Positions 1 to 6,529 of a stretch of 16,209 nt of DNA are shown here, one piece after another. A model generated the notes under the pieces. That model was not told where the DNA came from. It saw only the letters and a program-made list of their open reading frames with translations, and made no database searches. Source of the stretch: DATKEG01 sp035544515 (GTDB lineage: Bacteria; Acidobacteriota; Vicinamibacteria; Fen-336). The stretch's first letter is position 1. The number at the start of each line of letters is the position of its first letter. The stretch lies in contig DATKEG010000084.1 in the NCBI GenBank assembly GCA_035544515.1, positions 1 through 16,209 of the forward strand. The letters run 5' to 3'. The position numbers and the translations under genes were made by a program.

Positions 1-8
1 CTAGCCGA

Positions 9-137
9 TCACTCGTGCGCCGCAAGCCCGCAAGCGGGCGCGGCTGGGTCGACCAGGCCATAGCCGTTTCTCTGGGCGAGCGCAGCGGCTTGATCGAACT
101 TTGACCGTTTTGTGAACTTCCCGCTGGCCTAGTCGAC
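9..137 (-). other. Short in-frame open tail beyond the ImmA stop
   Basis: After the peptidase stop (138-140) and one more TAG, the same frame stays open for 39 codons to a TGA at 9-11. It reads SGKFTKRSKFDQAAALAQRN and on to GYGLVDP, which looks protein-like but has no start codon. It could be a remnant of an older gene or a chance frame. A short GC hairpin (GCCCGC, AA, GCGGGC) lies at 26-39, without a T tract. Confidence 0.25.
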
Positions 138-965
138 CTAGAACCGTCTGAAGCTTCGCCTACGGCGCTCGAGCTCGGCCGCTGCTTCGCGCTCGATCAA
201 GTCAGGATCGTCATCGTAGTCAGGGATCTCGCTCAGCAGCACGAGCCACGTGCACGTGCTCGTGCGAATGACCTCCTCCTGGATCGTCGCTGGTGTATCC
301 CAGATGAAGTTCTCGAACCATGCGCCGGCCGCGACTTGGGCCTTCTGGCTCGCGCTGTCCCCCTCCAAGTGCGCGTAGATGAGGGTGCCTTCGCCCGGCG
401 GCAGGGCGAGGAACCAGGCTTGCTCCCAGTTCTTGGAGAGCCAAGGGGGCTCAGGTGGGCGCACCCCGAGTACCGCACATGAGTCGCGAGTGAACCTGAC
501 GTATCGAATCGAGGCAGCGGTGAGAGAAACGTCGTAGGCGTCGGCGAGATGGCCGATCTCGTCAAAACATGGATGGGCCGTTCGTACGTCTTCTCGAAAG
601 AGACGCGCTGGCATCAGCAGAGACGCGGCGAAGGTGTTTGCCTCCTGCTCCCTTCGGTCGGAAGGATTACCGTGGATCGCTGGGCCGGAACACGACGCGA
701 GTCCGTGTCCAAGGAGATGGTGCCCCAGTTCGTGGGCTATCGTGAACCGGCGCCTCCGCTGTCCCTGACACGGGTCGACGAAGATCTGGCCGTCGCGGGT
801 CAGCCCCTCGACGTCTCCCGGGAGGGCTTCGAACCGAAGCCGGATCTCCATATCCGAAAGCAGGCGCGGCAGCTCAATCACCCGCTCGGTGAGCTGCAGC
901 TCCCGCCGAAGATCGGTGGCGAGCCTGACGGCCCTGGCGTGATCCCTCACCCTATTCGCTATCAC
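138..965 (-). CDS. ImmA/IrrE-family zinc metallopeptidase, CapP-like regulator of the CBASS locus
   Basis: A 275-residue cytoplasmic protein. The zinc-peptidase motif HELGH sits at residues 79-83 inside the typical FTIAHELGHHLLGHG context. The downstream EQEANTFAASLLMP stretch (about 106-119) supplies the third zinc ligand, probably Glu108. About 130 C-terminal residues follow, with a Trp-rich segment and a charged Arg-rich tail; these I do not recognise. Proteins of this family cleave a partner HTH repressor, and CapP does so in CBASS operons when activated by single-stranded DNA. The GTG start at 965 overlaps the end of the upstream HTH gene by 14 bp, which implies translational coupling. 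All visible metal-binding residues are intact. Its role in controlling the adjacent CBASS genes is inferred from position and family. Confidence 0.88.
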   Translation of the reverse strand: MIANRVRDHARAVRLATDLRRELQLTERVIELPRLLSDMEIRLRFEALPGDVEGLTRDGQIFVDPCQGQRRRRFTIAHELGHHLLGHGLASCSGPAIHGNPSDRREQEANTFAASLLMPARLFREDVRTAHPCFDEIGHLADAYDVSLTAASIRYVRFTRDSCAVLGVRPPEPPWLSKNWEQAWFLALPPGEGTLIYAHLEGDSASQKAQVAAGAWFENFIWDTPATIQEEVIRTSTCTWLVLLSEIPDYDDDPDLIEREAAAELERRRRSFRRF

Positions 966-1359
966 CCACGGCGCGGCGAAGCGTCAGGAAGAGCTGGTAC
1001 CAGTCGTCCGCCTCGACGGGGTGACCGCCGCGGAAGTTGATCCGAGCAAGGTCCTGGACGTCCTCGACCTTCAGCCGGTACTGCTTCTGACACTCGACCA
1101 AGCTCGGCGGCAACGCCACGTCCCGCTGGTCGCCCGAAGACACCCCGCCTGGGAGTAGTCGGCCGACTGTCGTCCCGAGTCCGTTGGCCAGCTTCTCCAG
1201 CAGCTCAAGGGAGGGGTTGGAGTCCGGCTTCTTCTCCAGCTTCCACAGATAGGCGCGGGAGATCCCCGCCGCGGCCGCCAGATCATCGAGCGACAGCCCT
1301 CTTCGAACTCGAAGCTCCCTAAGCCGCTCCCCGAGTGGGGTCGCCTCCTCGCCTCCCAT
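952..1359 (-). CDS. XRE-family HTH repressor, CapH-like
   Basis: A 135-residue protein with an N-terminal HTH_3/Cro-C1 domain at about residues 10-65. The recognition-helix region reads GISRAYLWKLEK, and SLELLEKLANGLG is the usual fourth/fifth helix. The C-terminal half carries an acidic linker and a segment ending in LFLTLRRA, the kind of region an ImmA-type peptidase would cleave or bind. Translation begins at ATG 1359 with no Shine-Dalgarno. A TATACT box lies only 8-13 bases upstream, so the mRNA may be leaderless. It is divergent from the CD-NTase gene, and its operator is probably the inverted repeat at 1380-1398. By analogy with CapH/CapP it should repress both itself and the CBASS genes until cleaved by the downstream metallopeptidase. 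The specific CapH assignment is inference from context. Confidence 0.88.
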   Translation of the reverse strand: MGGEEATPLGERLRELRVRRGLSLDDLAAAAGISRAYLWKLEKKPDSNPSLELLEKLANGLGTTVGRLLPGGVSSGDQRDVALPPSLVECQKQYRLKVEDVQDLARINFRGGHPVEADDWYQLFLTLRRAVGDSE

Positions 1360-1366
1360 AAATCGG

Positions 1367-1372
1367 AGTATA
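1367..1372 (-). promoter_or_regulatory. Candidate -10 box of the HTH gene (leaderless transcript)
   Basis: Read on the minus strand this is TATACT, five of six matches to TATAAT. Transcription would start at about 1360, directly at the ATG at 1359. No good -35 hexamer is visible at the expected distance; the corresponding bases lie inside the inverted repeat at 1380-1398. The site is inferred from sequence only. Confidence 0.4.
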
Positions 1373-1379
1373 CGCCGAG

Positions 1380-1398
1380 GTGCTCCCCGTGGGAGTAC
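1380..1398. promoter_or_regulatory. Inverted repeat, candidate operator of the HTH repressor
   Basis: GTGCTCCC and GGGAGTAC are 8-base arms with one mismatch around a 3-base spacer. The site abuts the candidate -35 of the CD-NTase promoter (1399) and covers the -20 to -38 region of the HTH promoter, so a bound dimer could block both. A further half-site copy, GGAGTAT, occurs at 1365-1371, 27 bases away, and overlaps the HTH -10 box. That this is the operator is inferred from position and symmetry. Confidence 0.5.
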
Positions 1399-1427
1399 TT
1401 GTGCAGTAGGCCGCTAGATGCTACTAT
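1399..1427 (+). promoter_or_regulatory. Candidate promoter of the CBASS genes
   Basis: TTGTGC at 1399-1404 and TACTAT at 1422-1427 are separated by 17 bases. Each hexamer is a partial match to the housekeeping consensus. It would place transcription start near 1434, about 26 bases before the GTG start of the CD-NTase gene. The -35 is directly adjacent to the inverted repeat at 1380-1398, as expected for a repressed promoter. Confidence 0.4.
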
Positions 1428-1446
1428 AGGACCACACGCTCACTGC

Positions 1447-1452
1447 AGGAGG
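1447..1452 (+). promoter_or_regulatory. Ribosome binding site fixing the CD-NTase start at GTG 1460
   Basis: A perfect AGGAGG lies 7 bases before GTG 1460. An in-frame ATG at 1469 would be 16 bases away, which is too far for this site, so GTG 1460 is the better start. Confidence 0.7.
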
Positions 1453-1459
1453 CCCCCAC

Positions 1460-2089
1460 GTGCCGTCGATGCGCCACCACTTCCGCGCCCTACTCCAGAA
1501 GGTCAATCCCTGTGATGACCGCATGGATCTCGCCTCTACCCTCCCCTCCCAGGTGAGGGACTGGCTCAACGAGCACGACTACGAAACCACAGCGCCACAC
1601 AGTCGGCTGATCGGTTCGTATGGACGAAACACGGCGATTCTGAACATCAAGGACGTCGACATCCTGCTGTTCATGCCGGAATACGCTCTGGACCGGACGC
1701 CGAACGCCATCCTCCTCGAGCTCCGCAAGGTGCTGGCGGACTATCCCGATACCACGGTCAACGTCAGCGGACAGCGGCGGTCGATCCGGCTGGAGTTCCC
1801 AGCGGAACGACTCCACCTCGACATCGTGCCCGCAGTCCTCTCCGGAACGCTGGACGAGCCACTGAAGGTACCGGACCGGCCGCTGGCCGAATGGATCGAC
1901 TCCGATCCGCTCGGCTATGGGCGCCGGTTGTCTCGCCTGAACCGCGACCACGGAGAGAAGGTCGTACCGCTCGTCAAGCTGGTCAAGGCGTGGCGCGACG
2001 CACAGATGAAGATCCGTCGGCCGAAGAGCTACGTGCTGGAGGTCATGGTCGTCTACGCCGTGGAGGGCGGACCATGTGATTCTGAATGA
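1460..2089 (+). CDS. CD-NTase (CBASS cyclic-oligonucleotide synthase), N-terminal part before an apparent frameshift
   Basis: This 209-residue frame contains the whole nucleotidyltransferase core of a SMODS/CD-NTase. GSYGRNT at residues 52-58 is the nucleotide-binding loop, DVD at 65-67 gives the two metal-binding aspartates, and Asp121 in LHLDIVP is the third catalytic carboxylate. PLVKLVKAWRD (170-180) and KSYVLEVMVVYA (189-200) are the typical helices and core that follow. On phage infection such enzymes make cyclic di- or trinucleotides that switch on an effector. The frame then leaves the family and stops at 2089. The remaining C-terminal helices continue in another frame from about 2073. 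Together the parts would give about 345 residues, normal for the family. All catalytic residues lie before the break. Start GTG 1460 is set by AGGAGG at 1447. Confidence 0.88.
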   Translation: MPSMRHHFRALLQKVNPCDDRMDLASTLPSQVRDWLNEHDYETTAPHSRLIGSYGRNTAILNIKDVDILLFMPEYALDRTPNAILLELRKVLADYPDTTVNVSGQRRSIRLEFPAERLHLDIVPAVLSGTLDEPLKVPDRPLAEWIDSDPLGYGRRLSRLNRDHGEKVVPLVKLVKAWRDAQMKIRRPKSYVLEVMVVYAVEGGPCDSE

Positions 2090-2498
2090 TGCATCCCTCG
2101 AAAGCGCCGTCGGACAGTTCTTCTCGTACATACGGCTCAAGTACGAGGAGCTAATGGAGGACGGCGTCGAGGCGCCACGAATCCCGGATCCGCAGATCTC
2201 GGGTTCGCTGATCACCCGCGGTTGGGATCGAGAGCATTTCGAGACCTTCATGCGCCGGATTCGAGAAGCCGACAGAACGGCCCAACGCGCCTTGGCCGCC
2301 GACACCGTGGAGGACGCTGGATCCGAATGGCAGAGGGTCTTCGGCGAGCTCTGGCCAACCGAAGTCCAGGTCAAAGCCGCCGCAAGGGCGGAGGCGGTGT
2401 GCATCCAACCTGGAAGTGCCGTGGTAGGCGCCACTGGCCTGGTGGTTGGTATTCGTCACGGTGTCGTGGCGCCGAAAACCCGCTACCACGGTGCATGA
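2076..2498 (+). CDS. CD-NTase C-terminal part, displaced by one frame from its N-terminal half
   Basis: This frame continues the CD-NTase as a helical region, for example VGQFFSYIRLKYEEL, then the typical substrate-rim segment IPDPQISGSLITRGW and a helix with FETFMRRIREADRTAQRAL. These are recognisable as the second half of a CD-NTase rather than an independent protein. The only possible separate start is GTG 2076, with no Shine-Dalgarno. Removing one G near 2066-2070 joins it to the upstream frame as ...AVEGDHVILND... The protein ends in TRYHGA. In type II CBASS the E2-like enzyme acts on the CD-NTase C-terminus, so the terminal Gly-Ala could be the conjugated end (inference). Its TGA overlaps the ATG of the E2-like gene as ATGA (2495-2498). 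Confidence 0.75.
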   Translation: MILNDASLESAVGQFFSYIRLKYEELMEDGVEAPRIPDPQISGSLITRGWDREHFETFMRRIREADRTAQRALAADTVEDAGSEWQRVFGELWPTEVQVKAAARAEAVCIQPGSAVVGATGLVVGIRHGVVAPKTRYHGA

Positions 2499-2929
2499 CC
2501 GGCTCAACGCAGTTTCTCGTACGCCGAAAGGACGATCCGATTCACCAGATCGCCAGCATGAAGACCGCGTTCCCCGATTTCACGTACCGCCAGATCCAAG
2601 GGGGTGGAGTGCGGTGGGTTGGTCTATTGAAGCCCACACTGGAGTCGACGGAGTACCGCGTCCGCATCCTTCACCGCCCCAATCGACAGCCTCGGGTACA
2701 CGGCGATGGCCATGCGCTGGATCACCGATGTCGCCACCTCTACCGTGACGGCAGCCTCTGCCTCTACTGGCCGAAGGAGTGGTGGTGGACTCCGGGAGCG
2801 CTCCTAGCCGAGACGATCGTGCCTTGGGCAGCCCTCTGGCTCTACTACTACGAGGCTTGGCAGGAATGCGGCGAATGGCTGGGCCCGAGCTCGCCTCACG
2901 GCGTCGGGAAGGGAGAAAACCATAGATGA
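2495..2929 (+). CDS. Stand-alone E2-like conjugating protein of type II-short CBASS
   Basis: A 144-residue protein with the bacterial E2 (ubiquitin-conjugating-like) pattern. WVGLLKPT and YRVRI form the beta-meander. HLYRDGSLCLYWP at residues 81-93 carries the catalytic Cys89 with the preceding His81, matching the HPN...G-x-I-C-L signature of E2 enzymes. The Trp-rich EWWW and ETIVPWAALWLYYYEAW helices and the tail GEWLGPSSPH follow. E2-only CBASS proteins form thioester intermediates with the CD-NTase C-terminus and regulate it by conjugation. No E1-like or JAB domain is present here, hence the short form. ATG 2495 is chosen because it overlaps the CD-NTase stop (ATGA), and the stop overlaps the next ATG likewise. 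The frame is open further upstream, but that sequence is CD-NTase in another frame. The E2 assignment rests on motif recognition. Confidence 0.8.
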   Translation: MTGSTQFLVRRKDDPIHQIASMKTAFPDFTYRQIQGGGVRWVGLLKPTLESTEYRVRILHRPNRQPRVHGDGHALDHRCRHLYRDGSLCLYWPKEWWWTPGALLAETIVPWAALWLYYYEAWQECGEWLGPSSPHGVGKGENHR

Positions 2930-3663
2930 ATCAGCACCCCTCCGTCAGAGATGTGTTCCTGCAGCACCAAGAGCAGATGACCGTTGCGCTCAAGTGCGAC
3001 CGAACCAACGTTCCTCATCCCGGGGCGAAGGGTGCCGCGTCAGAGCTTTGCTGGATCGACATGCTGAGGCGCCACTTGCCCTGCCGGTATTCGGTGGATT
3101 CAGCCTTCGTGCTCGATCACTCTGGCTCGATCAGCGACCAAATCGACGTGGTCATCTACGACCGCCAGTACACTCCGCTGCTTCGTGCCGAGCGAGGGAC
3201 GATCTACGTCCCGGCCGAGGGGGTCTACGCGGTGTTCGAGGTACGCCAGGAGCTCTCGAAGAGGAACCTGGACTACGCCGGACGAAAGGCGGCATCAGTC
3301 CGTTCACTGAAGCGCACCAGCGCCGCCATCAACCACGCCGGCGGCAACTTCGAGCCGAAGAAACCCCATACGATCATCGCAGGGCTCCTGACGCTGACGA
3401 CCGCTTGGGATCCCGCCTTCGGCGAGAGCTTTGTCGAGGGACTCGCGCCCCTGGTCGATGGCCGCCGTCTCGATCTCGGTTGTGCGCTTCGCGACGGCGC
3501 TTGGTCGGTTCCAGACGGTCCCGATGCTCGCCCTGTGGTCTCTGCTTCCGATCAAGCGCTCATCGTGTTCTTCCTGGATCTGCTCCAGCAACTGCAACAG
3601 GTCGCCACGGTCGCCGCCATCGACTTCGACTACTACCGTGGCGCCCTGTCCCCCGGCCCGTGA
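2926..3663 (+). CDS. DUF6602-like protein, candidate PD-(D/E)XK-type CBASS effector
   Basis: A 245-residue soluble protein resembling DUF6602. The N-terminal region HPGAKGAASELCWIDML includes Glu40. SDQIDVVIYDRQYTP (70-84) places Asp74 at the start of a beta-strand, and VYAVFEVRQ (100-108) gives Glu105-x-Arg107. The order E, D, E-x-K/R is that of the PD-(D/E)XK nuclease core, although the usual Lys is Arg here. The C-terminal half is helical, with LQQLQQVA near 221-228 and no membrane segment. As the last gene of the CD-NTase/E2 operon, started by an ATGA overlap at 2926, it is in the effector position and may degrade DNA or RNA when the cyclic nucleotide is made. No SAVED or other known ligand-binding domain is evident. 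Nuclease activity is inferred, not shown. Confidence 0.7.
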   Translation: MNQHPSVRDVFLQHQEQMTVALKCDRTNVPHPGAKGAASELCWIDMLRRHLPCRYSVDSAFVLDHSGSISDQIDVVIYDRQYTPLLRAERGTIYVPAEGVYAVFEVRQELSKRNLDYAGRKAASVRSLKRTSAAINHAGGNFEPKKPHTIIAGLLTLTTAWDPAFGESFVEGLAPLVDGRRLDLGCALRDGAWSVPDGPDARPVVSASDQALIVFFLDLLQQLQQVATVAAIDFDYYRGALSPGP

Positions 3664-4412
3664 TCTGTTGACGCAAGCCGTAACCCAAGAACCTCGGCCT
3701 CGAGCATCTGACGGCACTCGCTTTCCATGCTGCGGAGGGCCGCGAATCCCCATGTGAAACCTGATCTCTTCGCCTCGTCCAACCGCCTCGAGTACTGCTT
3801 CGCGAACATCTCCTTCGGCCGGAACTCGCTAGCGAGCCGCGAAAACTCCTCGTCGTTGCCCGATAGCTCCCTGGCCAACGCGACTGCCTCCTCTTGGCCG
3901 ATCAACGCCTCGGCCAAGTTCGTCAGGAGCGCGGAGATCGCCTCAACGGAGGGGAGCCACTGCCGGCAGATCCATCCGAGGTAGAGCATCCACAGGCGCA
4001 CTCCAGAATTGTGATGAGCGAGATTGACGACAAGCTTGCGAACCGCTCGAGAATCAGCAGGCGATCGGCGCGCATAGGTTGCCTCGCACAGCGACCAGGT
4101 CAGTGCCTTGGTCCAATCCCGATCTTCCGCCAGCTCCAGGTTGAGACTCGTCTGGCGCCGAGCCACGTCGGTGAAGTCGTCGCCCCACTCAACGGCCAAC
4201 AGGAGGCACGAGAGCTCCAGAAGCGAGTCACTCCAAGGCATGGATCCTGATCGGCCCCTGGCTAACGCATGTCGGTGCCAGCGCGCGAGATTCAGATACG
4301 CCCGCTCTGCGACCGTCGGAGCTTCCGGCCTGAGGCTCAGCTGCCCGGGCGCGCCCGCCTCGAATTCCTCCCAGGTCAACGATGGAGAACAAGCTTGGCG
4401 AACTTCGTCCAT
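3633..4412 (-). CDS. Unknown protein, convergent to the CBASS operon and starting at the island junction
   Basis: A 259-residue frame I do not recognise. It looks like a genuine soluble all-helical protein, with regularly spaced Trp, Leu and Ala, such as DWTKALTWSLCEATYARR and LWMLYLGWICRQWLPSVEA, followed by a charged helix near SRRLDEAKR. There are no membrane or metal motifs. Its 3' end overlaps the last 31 bp of the DUF6602 gene on the opposite strand. ATG 4412 has no good Shine-Dalgarno and lies within a few bases of the composition change. The frame stays open upstream, so the gene may have lost its true 5' end and promoter when the segment was joined to the backbone. Codon use is of island type. 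Whether it contributes to defence is unknown. Confidence 0.6.
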   Translation of the reverse strand: MDEVRQACSPSLTWEEFEAGAPGQLSLRPEAPTVAERAYLNLARWHRHALARGRSGSMPWSDSLLELSCLLLAVEWGDDFTDVARRQTSLNLELAEDRDWTKALTWSLCEATYARRSPADSRAVRKLVVNLAHHNSGVRLWMLYLGWICRQWLPSVEAISALLTNLAEALIGQEEAVALARELSGNDEEFSRLASEFRPKEMFAKQYSRRLDEAKRSGFTWGFAALRSMESECRQMLEAEVLGLRLASTDHGPGDRAPR

Positions 4413-5004
4413 GGACCGGCCAGCGAACTGCCGCCGTCCGCGTGAGCAGATAGTCCTCGGCAGCCCGGTCCACGAAGGGTCCCACCGCCTGGAACGCCGC
4501 GCGCCGCATCGCCAGGTTCGGCCCGGGGAGATACGGCGCCGCTCCTGCGGGCCGCCCGGGACCGCGCTCGGCGTTCTGGAGGAAGTGCGCGGCCGCGGCC
4601 ACGGGGTGTCCGGGACGTGCGTCCAGCACCGGCCCGCCCACCATCCGGGCTCCGGGCGTCGCGAGCGTCTCGGCCGCCGCGCCCAGCCATGCGGGCGCCG
4701 GCCGGCAGTCGGCGTCGAGAAAGGCGAGGAACGGATCCGCCGTCGCCGCTGCGCCGAGGTTGCGTGCGGGGCCCGGCAGCACCTGCGCGCCGGCGGCGAG
4801 GTGTCGGACCCGGGGGAAGTCGCGCACCACGGCGGCGACCTCGCCGCCGTCGCTGGCGTCGACCACCACCACCTCGCCGAGCAGCGACTCCGGCTGTGCC
4901 ACCACCGCCTCGAGACAGGCGCGCAGCAGGTCCGCGCGGTCGCGGCAGGGGATGACCACCGAGAAGCGATCTGCGCGGGTCCCGGGGCGTCCGGCGGCTG
5001 CCAC
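4228..5004 (-). pseudogene. GT2-family glycosyltransferase, C-terminus truncated at the island junction
   Basis: The first roughly 190 residues are a clear GT-A family 2 domain. FSVVIPCRDRADLLRACLEA is the first strand and helix, VVVDASDGGEV the nucleotide-binding strand, LAFLDADCRPAPAWL the DxD metal site, LPGPNLAMRRAAFQAVGPF the acceptor region, and AEDYLLTR the catalytic ED motif. After this, near position 4440, the frame turns into unrelated sequence and ends at 4228 inside the neighbouring unknown gene. The normal C-terminal part is therefore missing. GTG 5004 is the nearest plausible start and lies 38 bp after the flippase stop; the exact start is uncertain because the frame is open further upstream. 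It was probably the last transferase of the glycan operon. The catalytic core is present, but a stable product is doubtful. Confidence 0.65.
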
Positions 5005-5042
5005 CGCTCGGCCGACCGCCGCGCGACGGACCGGGCGGCGCC

Positions 5043-6529
5043 TCAGGAACCGGCCCCCGCAGCGACCCGTGCCGCCGGGCGCGACTGGCTGCGCGACCAG
5101 CGGACCACCACCACCCCCGTCCACACGACGAAGGCCACCGCACCCGGTGCGCGCCCCCAGGCCGGCGTCAGGCCCAGGCCCGCCGCGGCCCACGCCCCGA
5201 CCGGGTCGAGCAGCGCCGCGAGCGCCAGGGCCGCAGCCAGCAGCGCGACCGCGGCGCGCCCCTGGCCCGTGCAGCGCCCTTGCATGGCGGGATAGCGTCG
5301 CGCCACCAGCAACACGGCGGCCACCGCCATCACCGCGTTCGCGAATCCCTTCACCGCCACGATCCAGAAGAGCCCCAGGTGCAGGGCCAGGCCCACCAGG
5401 TTGCCGCTCAGCATGACCGCGAGCGCCGCGCACGAGGGAACGTAATAGACGAGGGGCCGCTTGGTGGCCACCAGGTACATGTGCGCGGCGAAGGCCAGCA
5501 TGGTGGGGCACTCGGCAGCCAGGGCCGCCACCGCCAGGGCCGGCGCCTCCGCCAGCACCTCCAGGTAGCGGGCGAACAGCAGCTCGTAGAGGAAGGGCGC
5601 CGCGAACCAGGCCGTGCCGGTGACGCCGATCGCGAGGGCCAGGATGGCCTCCGGCAGCCGGCCCAGGGCGCTCCCCGTCGCCGCCGCCCCGTGCGCGGCG
5701 CACTCCTCGTTGATGGCGGGGCGCGCAGCCTCGGCCAGCACCTGGGTGAGCAGCACCAGGTTCAGCGCGAACATCGCGGCGATCGCGAACACGCCGCCCA
5801 GCGCATCGCCGTAGCCCACGTAGGCGAAGTTCCGGTCGAGCACGCGCGAGCTCATCATCACGAGCAGCATGCCGGTCTGCGGCAGCCCCACGGCGGCCAG
5901 CTCGCGCATCAGCTCCCCGTCGAGCGCCAGGCCGAGGGCGCCGGTGCGGCGGCACAGCTGCACGCCGTACGCCGTCGCGCCCAGGTAGCCCACCCCCACG
6001 CCGCCGATCGCCACGGCGAGGCCGAACGCCGCCGCGCCGGCCAGGCTGGAGGTCGCGATCCCCGCCATCTGCAGCAGCACCAGCCGCCCGAGCAGGTCGA
6101 AGCGCTGCGCCGCCAGCAGCACGCGATGGCACCAGCTGGAGACGCCCACCAGGGGCAGCAGCGCGGCGAAGGCAACCGCGCCCCAGGCGGCCTGCCGGCC
6201 CAGCCCCGGCACCAGGGCCAGCGCACCGCCGAGCACCGCGGCGCCGCACGACAGCAGCAGCACCGACGCCAGCGCCGTGCGCGCGATGGCGGATTCGCGC
6301 GCCGGGTCGCCCCGGCCGCGCGCGAAGGACAGCTCCAGCACGGCGCCCTGGAGCACGAAGGCGAACGCGAAGGCGCCGATCACGTGGATCTGTCGCAGCT
6401 GGAAGAGCAGCGCATAGGCGGCCGGGGACAGCAGGCGGGCACCAGCACGCCCGCCAGCACGCTGGCGACCTGCCCCGTCCAGGTGGCGAGCACGTAGCCG
6501 GCGCGCGCGTTCGAGAGCGGTCGGATCAC
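5043..6529 (-). CDS. Wzx-like polysaccharide flippase (MOP superfamily), frameshifted near residue 30
   Basis: A polytopic inner-membrane protein that would move lipid-linked glycan units to the outer face. It shows about a dozen hydrophobic helices, including GAFAFAFVLQGAVLELSFAR, LASVLLLSCGAAVLGGALAL and PALAVAALAAECPTMLAFAA. GTG 6529 overlaps the preceding FemAB stop as GTGA, which fixes the start. The first frame, with VIRPLSNARAGYVLATWTGQ, leaves the family at 6440/6439. The rest runs in the next frame as ARLLSPAAYALLFQ and onward to the stop at 5043. One extra G there (gtggcccgc instead of gtgcccgc) restores VLVARLLSPAAYALLF, the usual flippase N-terminus, and a 495-residue protein. An internal ATG at 6383 would lack the first helix. 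The cause may be a sequencing error or inactivation. Confidence 0.75.

Larger units (their letters stand above)
1..4430. other. Accessory (defence-island-like) segment; right boundary near 4,410-4,450
   Basis: This stretch has visibly lower GC and more A/T at third codon positions than everything to its right. Its genes are of conflict-system type (HTH/ImmA regulators, CD-NTase, E2-like, nuclease-like). The composition changes abruptly at about 4,410-4,450, where a glycosyltransferase reading frame in the GC-rich backbone loses its family similarity. No integrase, transposase, tRNA or clear flanking repeat is visible inside the window, so the mechanism of acquisition is unknown. The left boundary lies outside the window or within the first bases. 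That it was acquired horizontally is an inference from composition, content and the truncated neighbour. Confidence 0.6.

Noticed and set aside
1490..2434. Minus-strand 314-codon frame across the CD-NTase
   Set aside because: No family motif, and it covers both CD-NTase halves, which are clearly coding on the plus strand.
2222..2494. Upstream extension of the E2-like frame
   Set aside because: This part overlaps the CD-NTase C-terminus and has no E2 similarity; ATG 2495 with the ATGA overlap is the better start.
4108..5295. Long plus-strand open frame across the GT2/flippase region
   Set aside because: Arg/Pro/Ala-rich shadow of the minus-strand genes, with no recognisable motif; long antisense frames are expected at this GC.
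5280..6497. Long plus-strand frame rich in His, Gln and Arg
   Set aside because: Antisense shadow of the flippase; composition reflects complemented Ala/Leu/Val codons.
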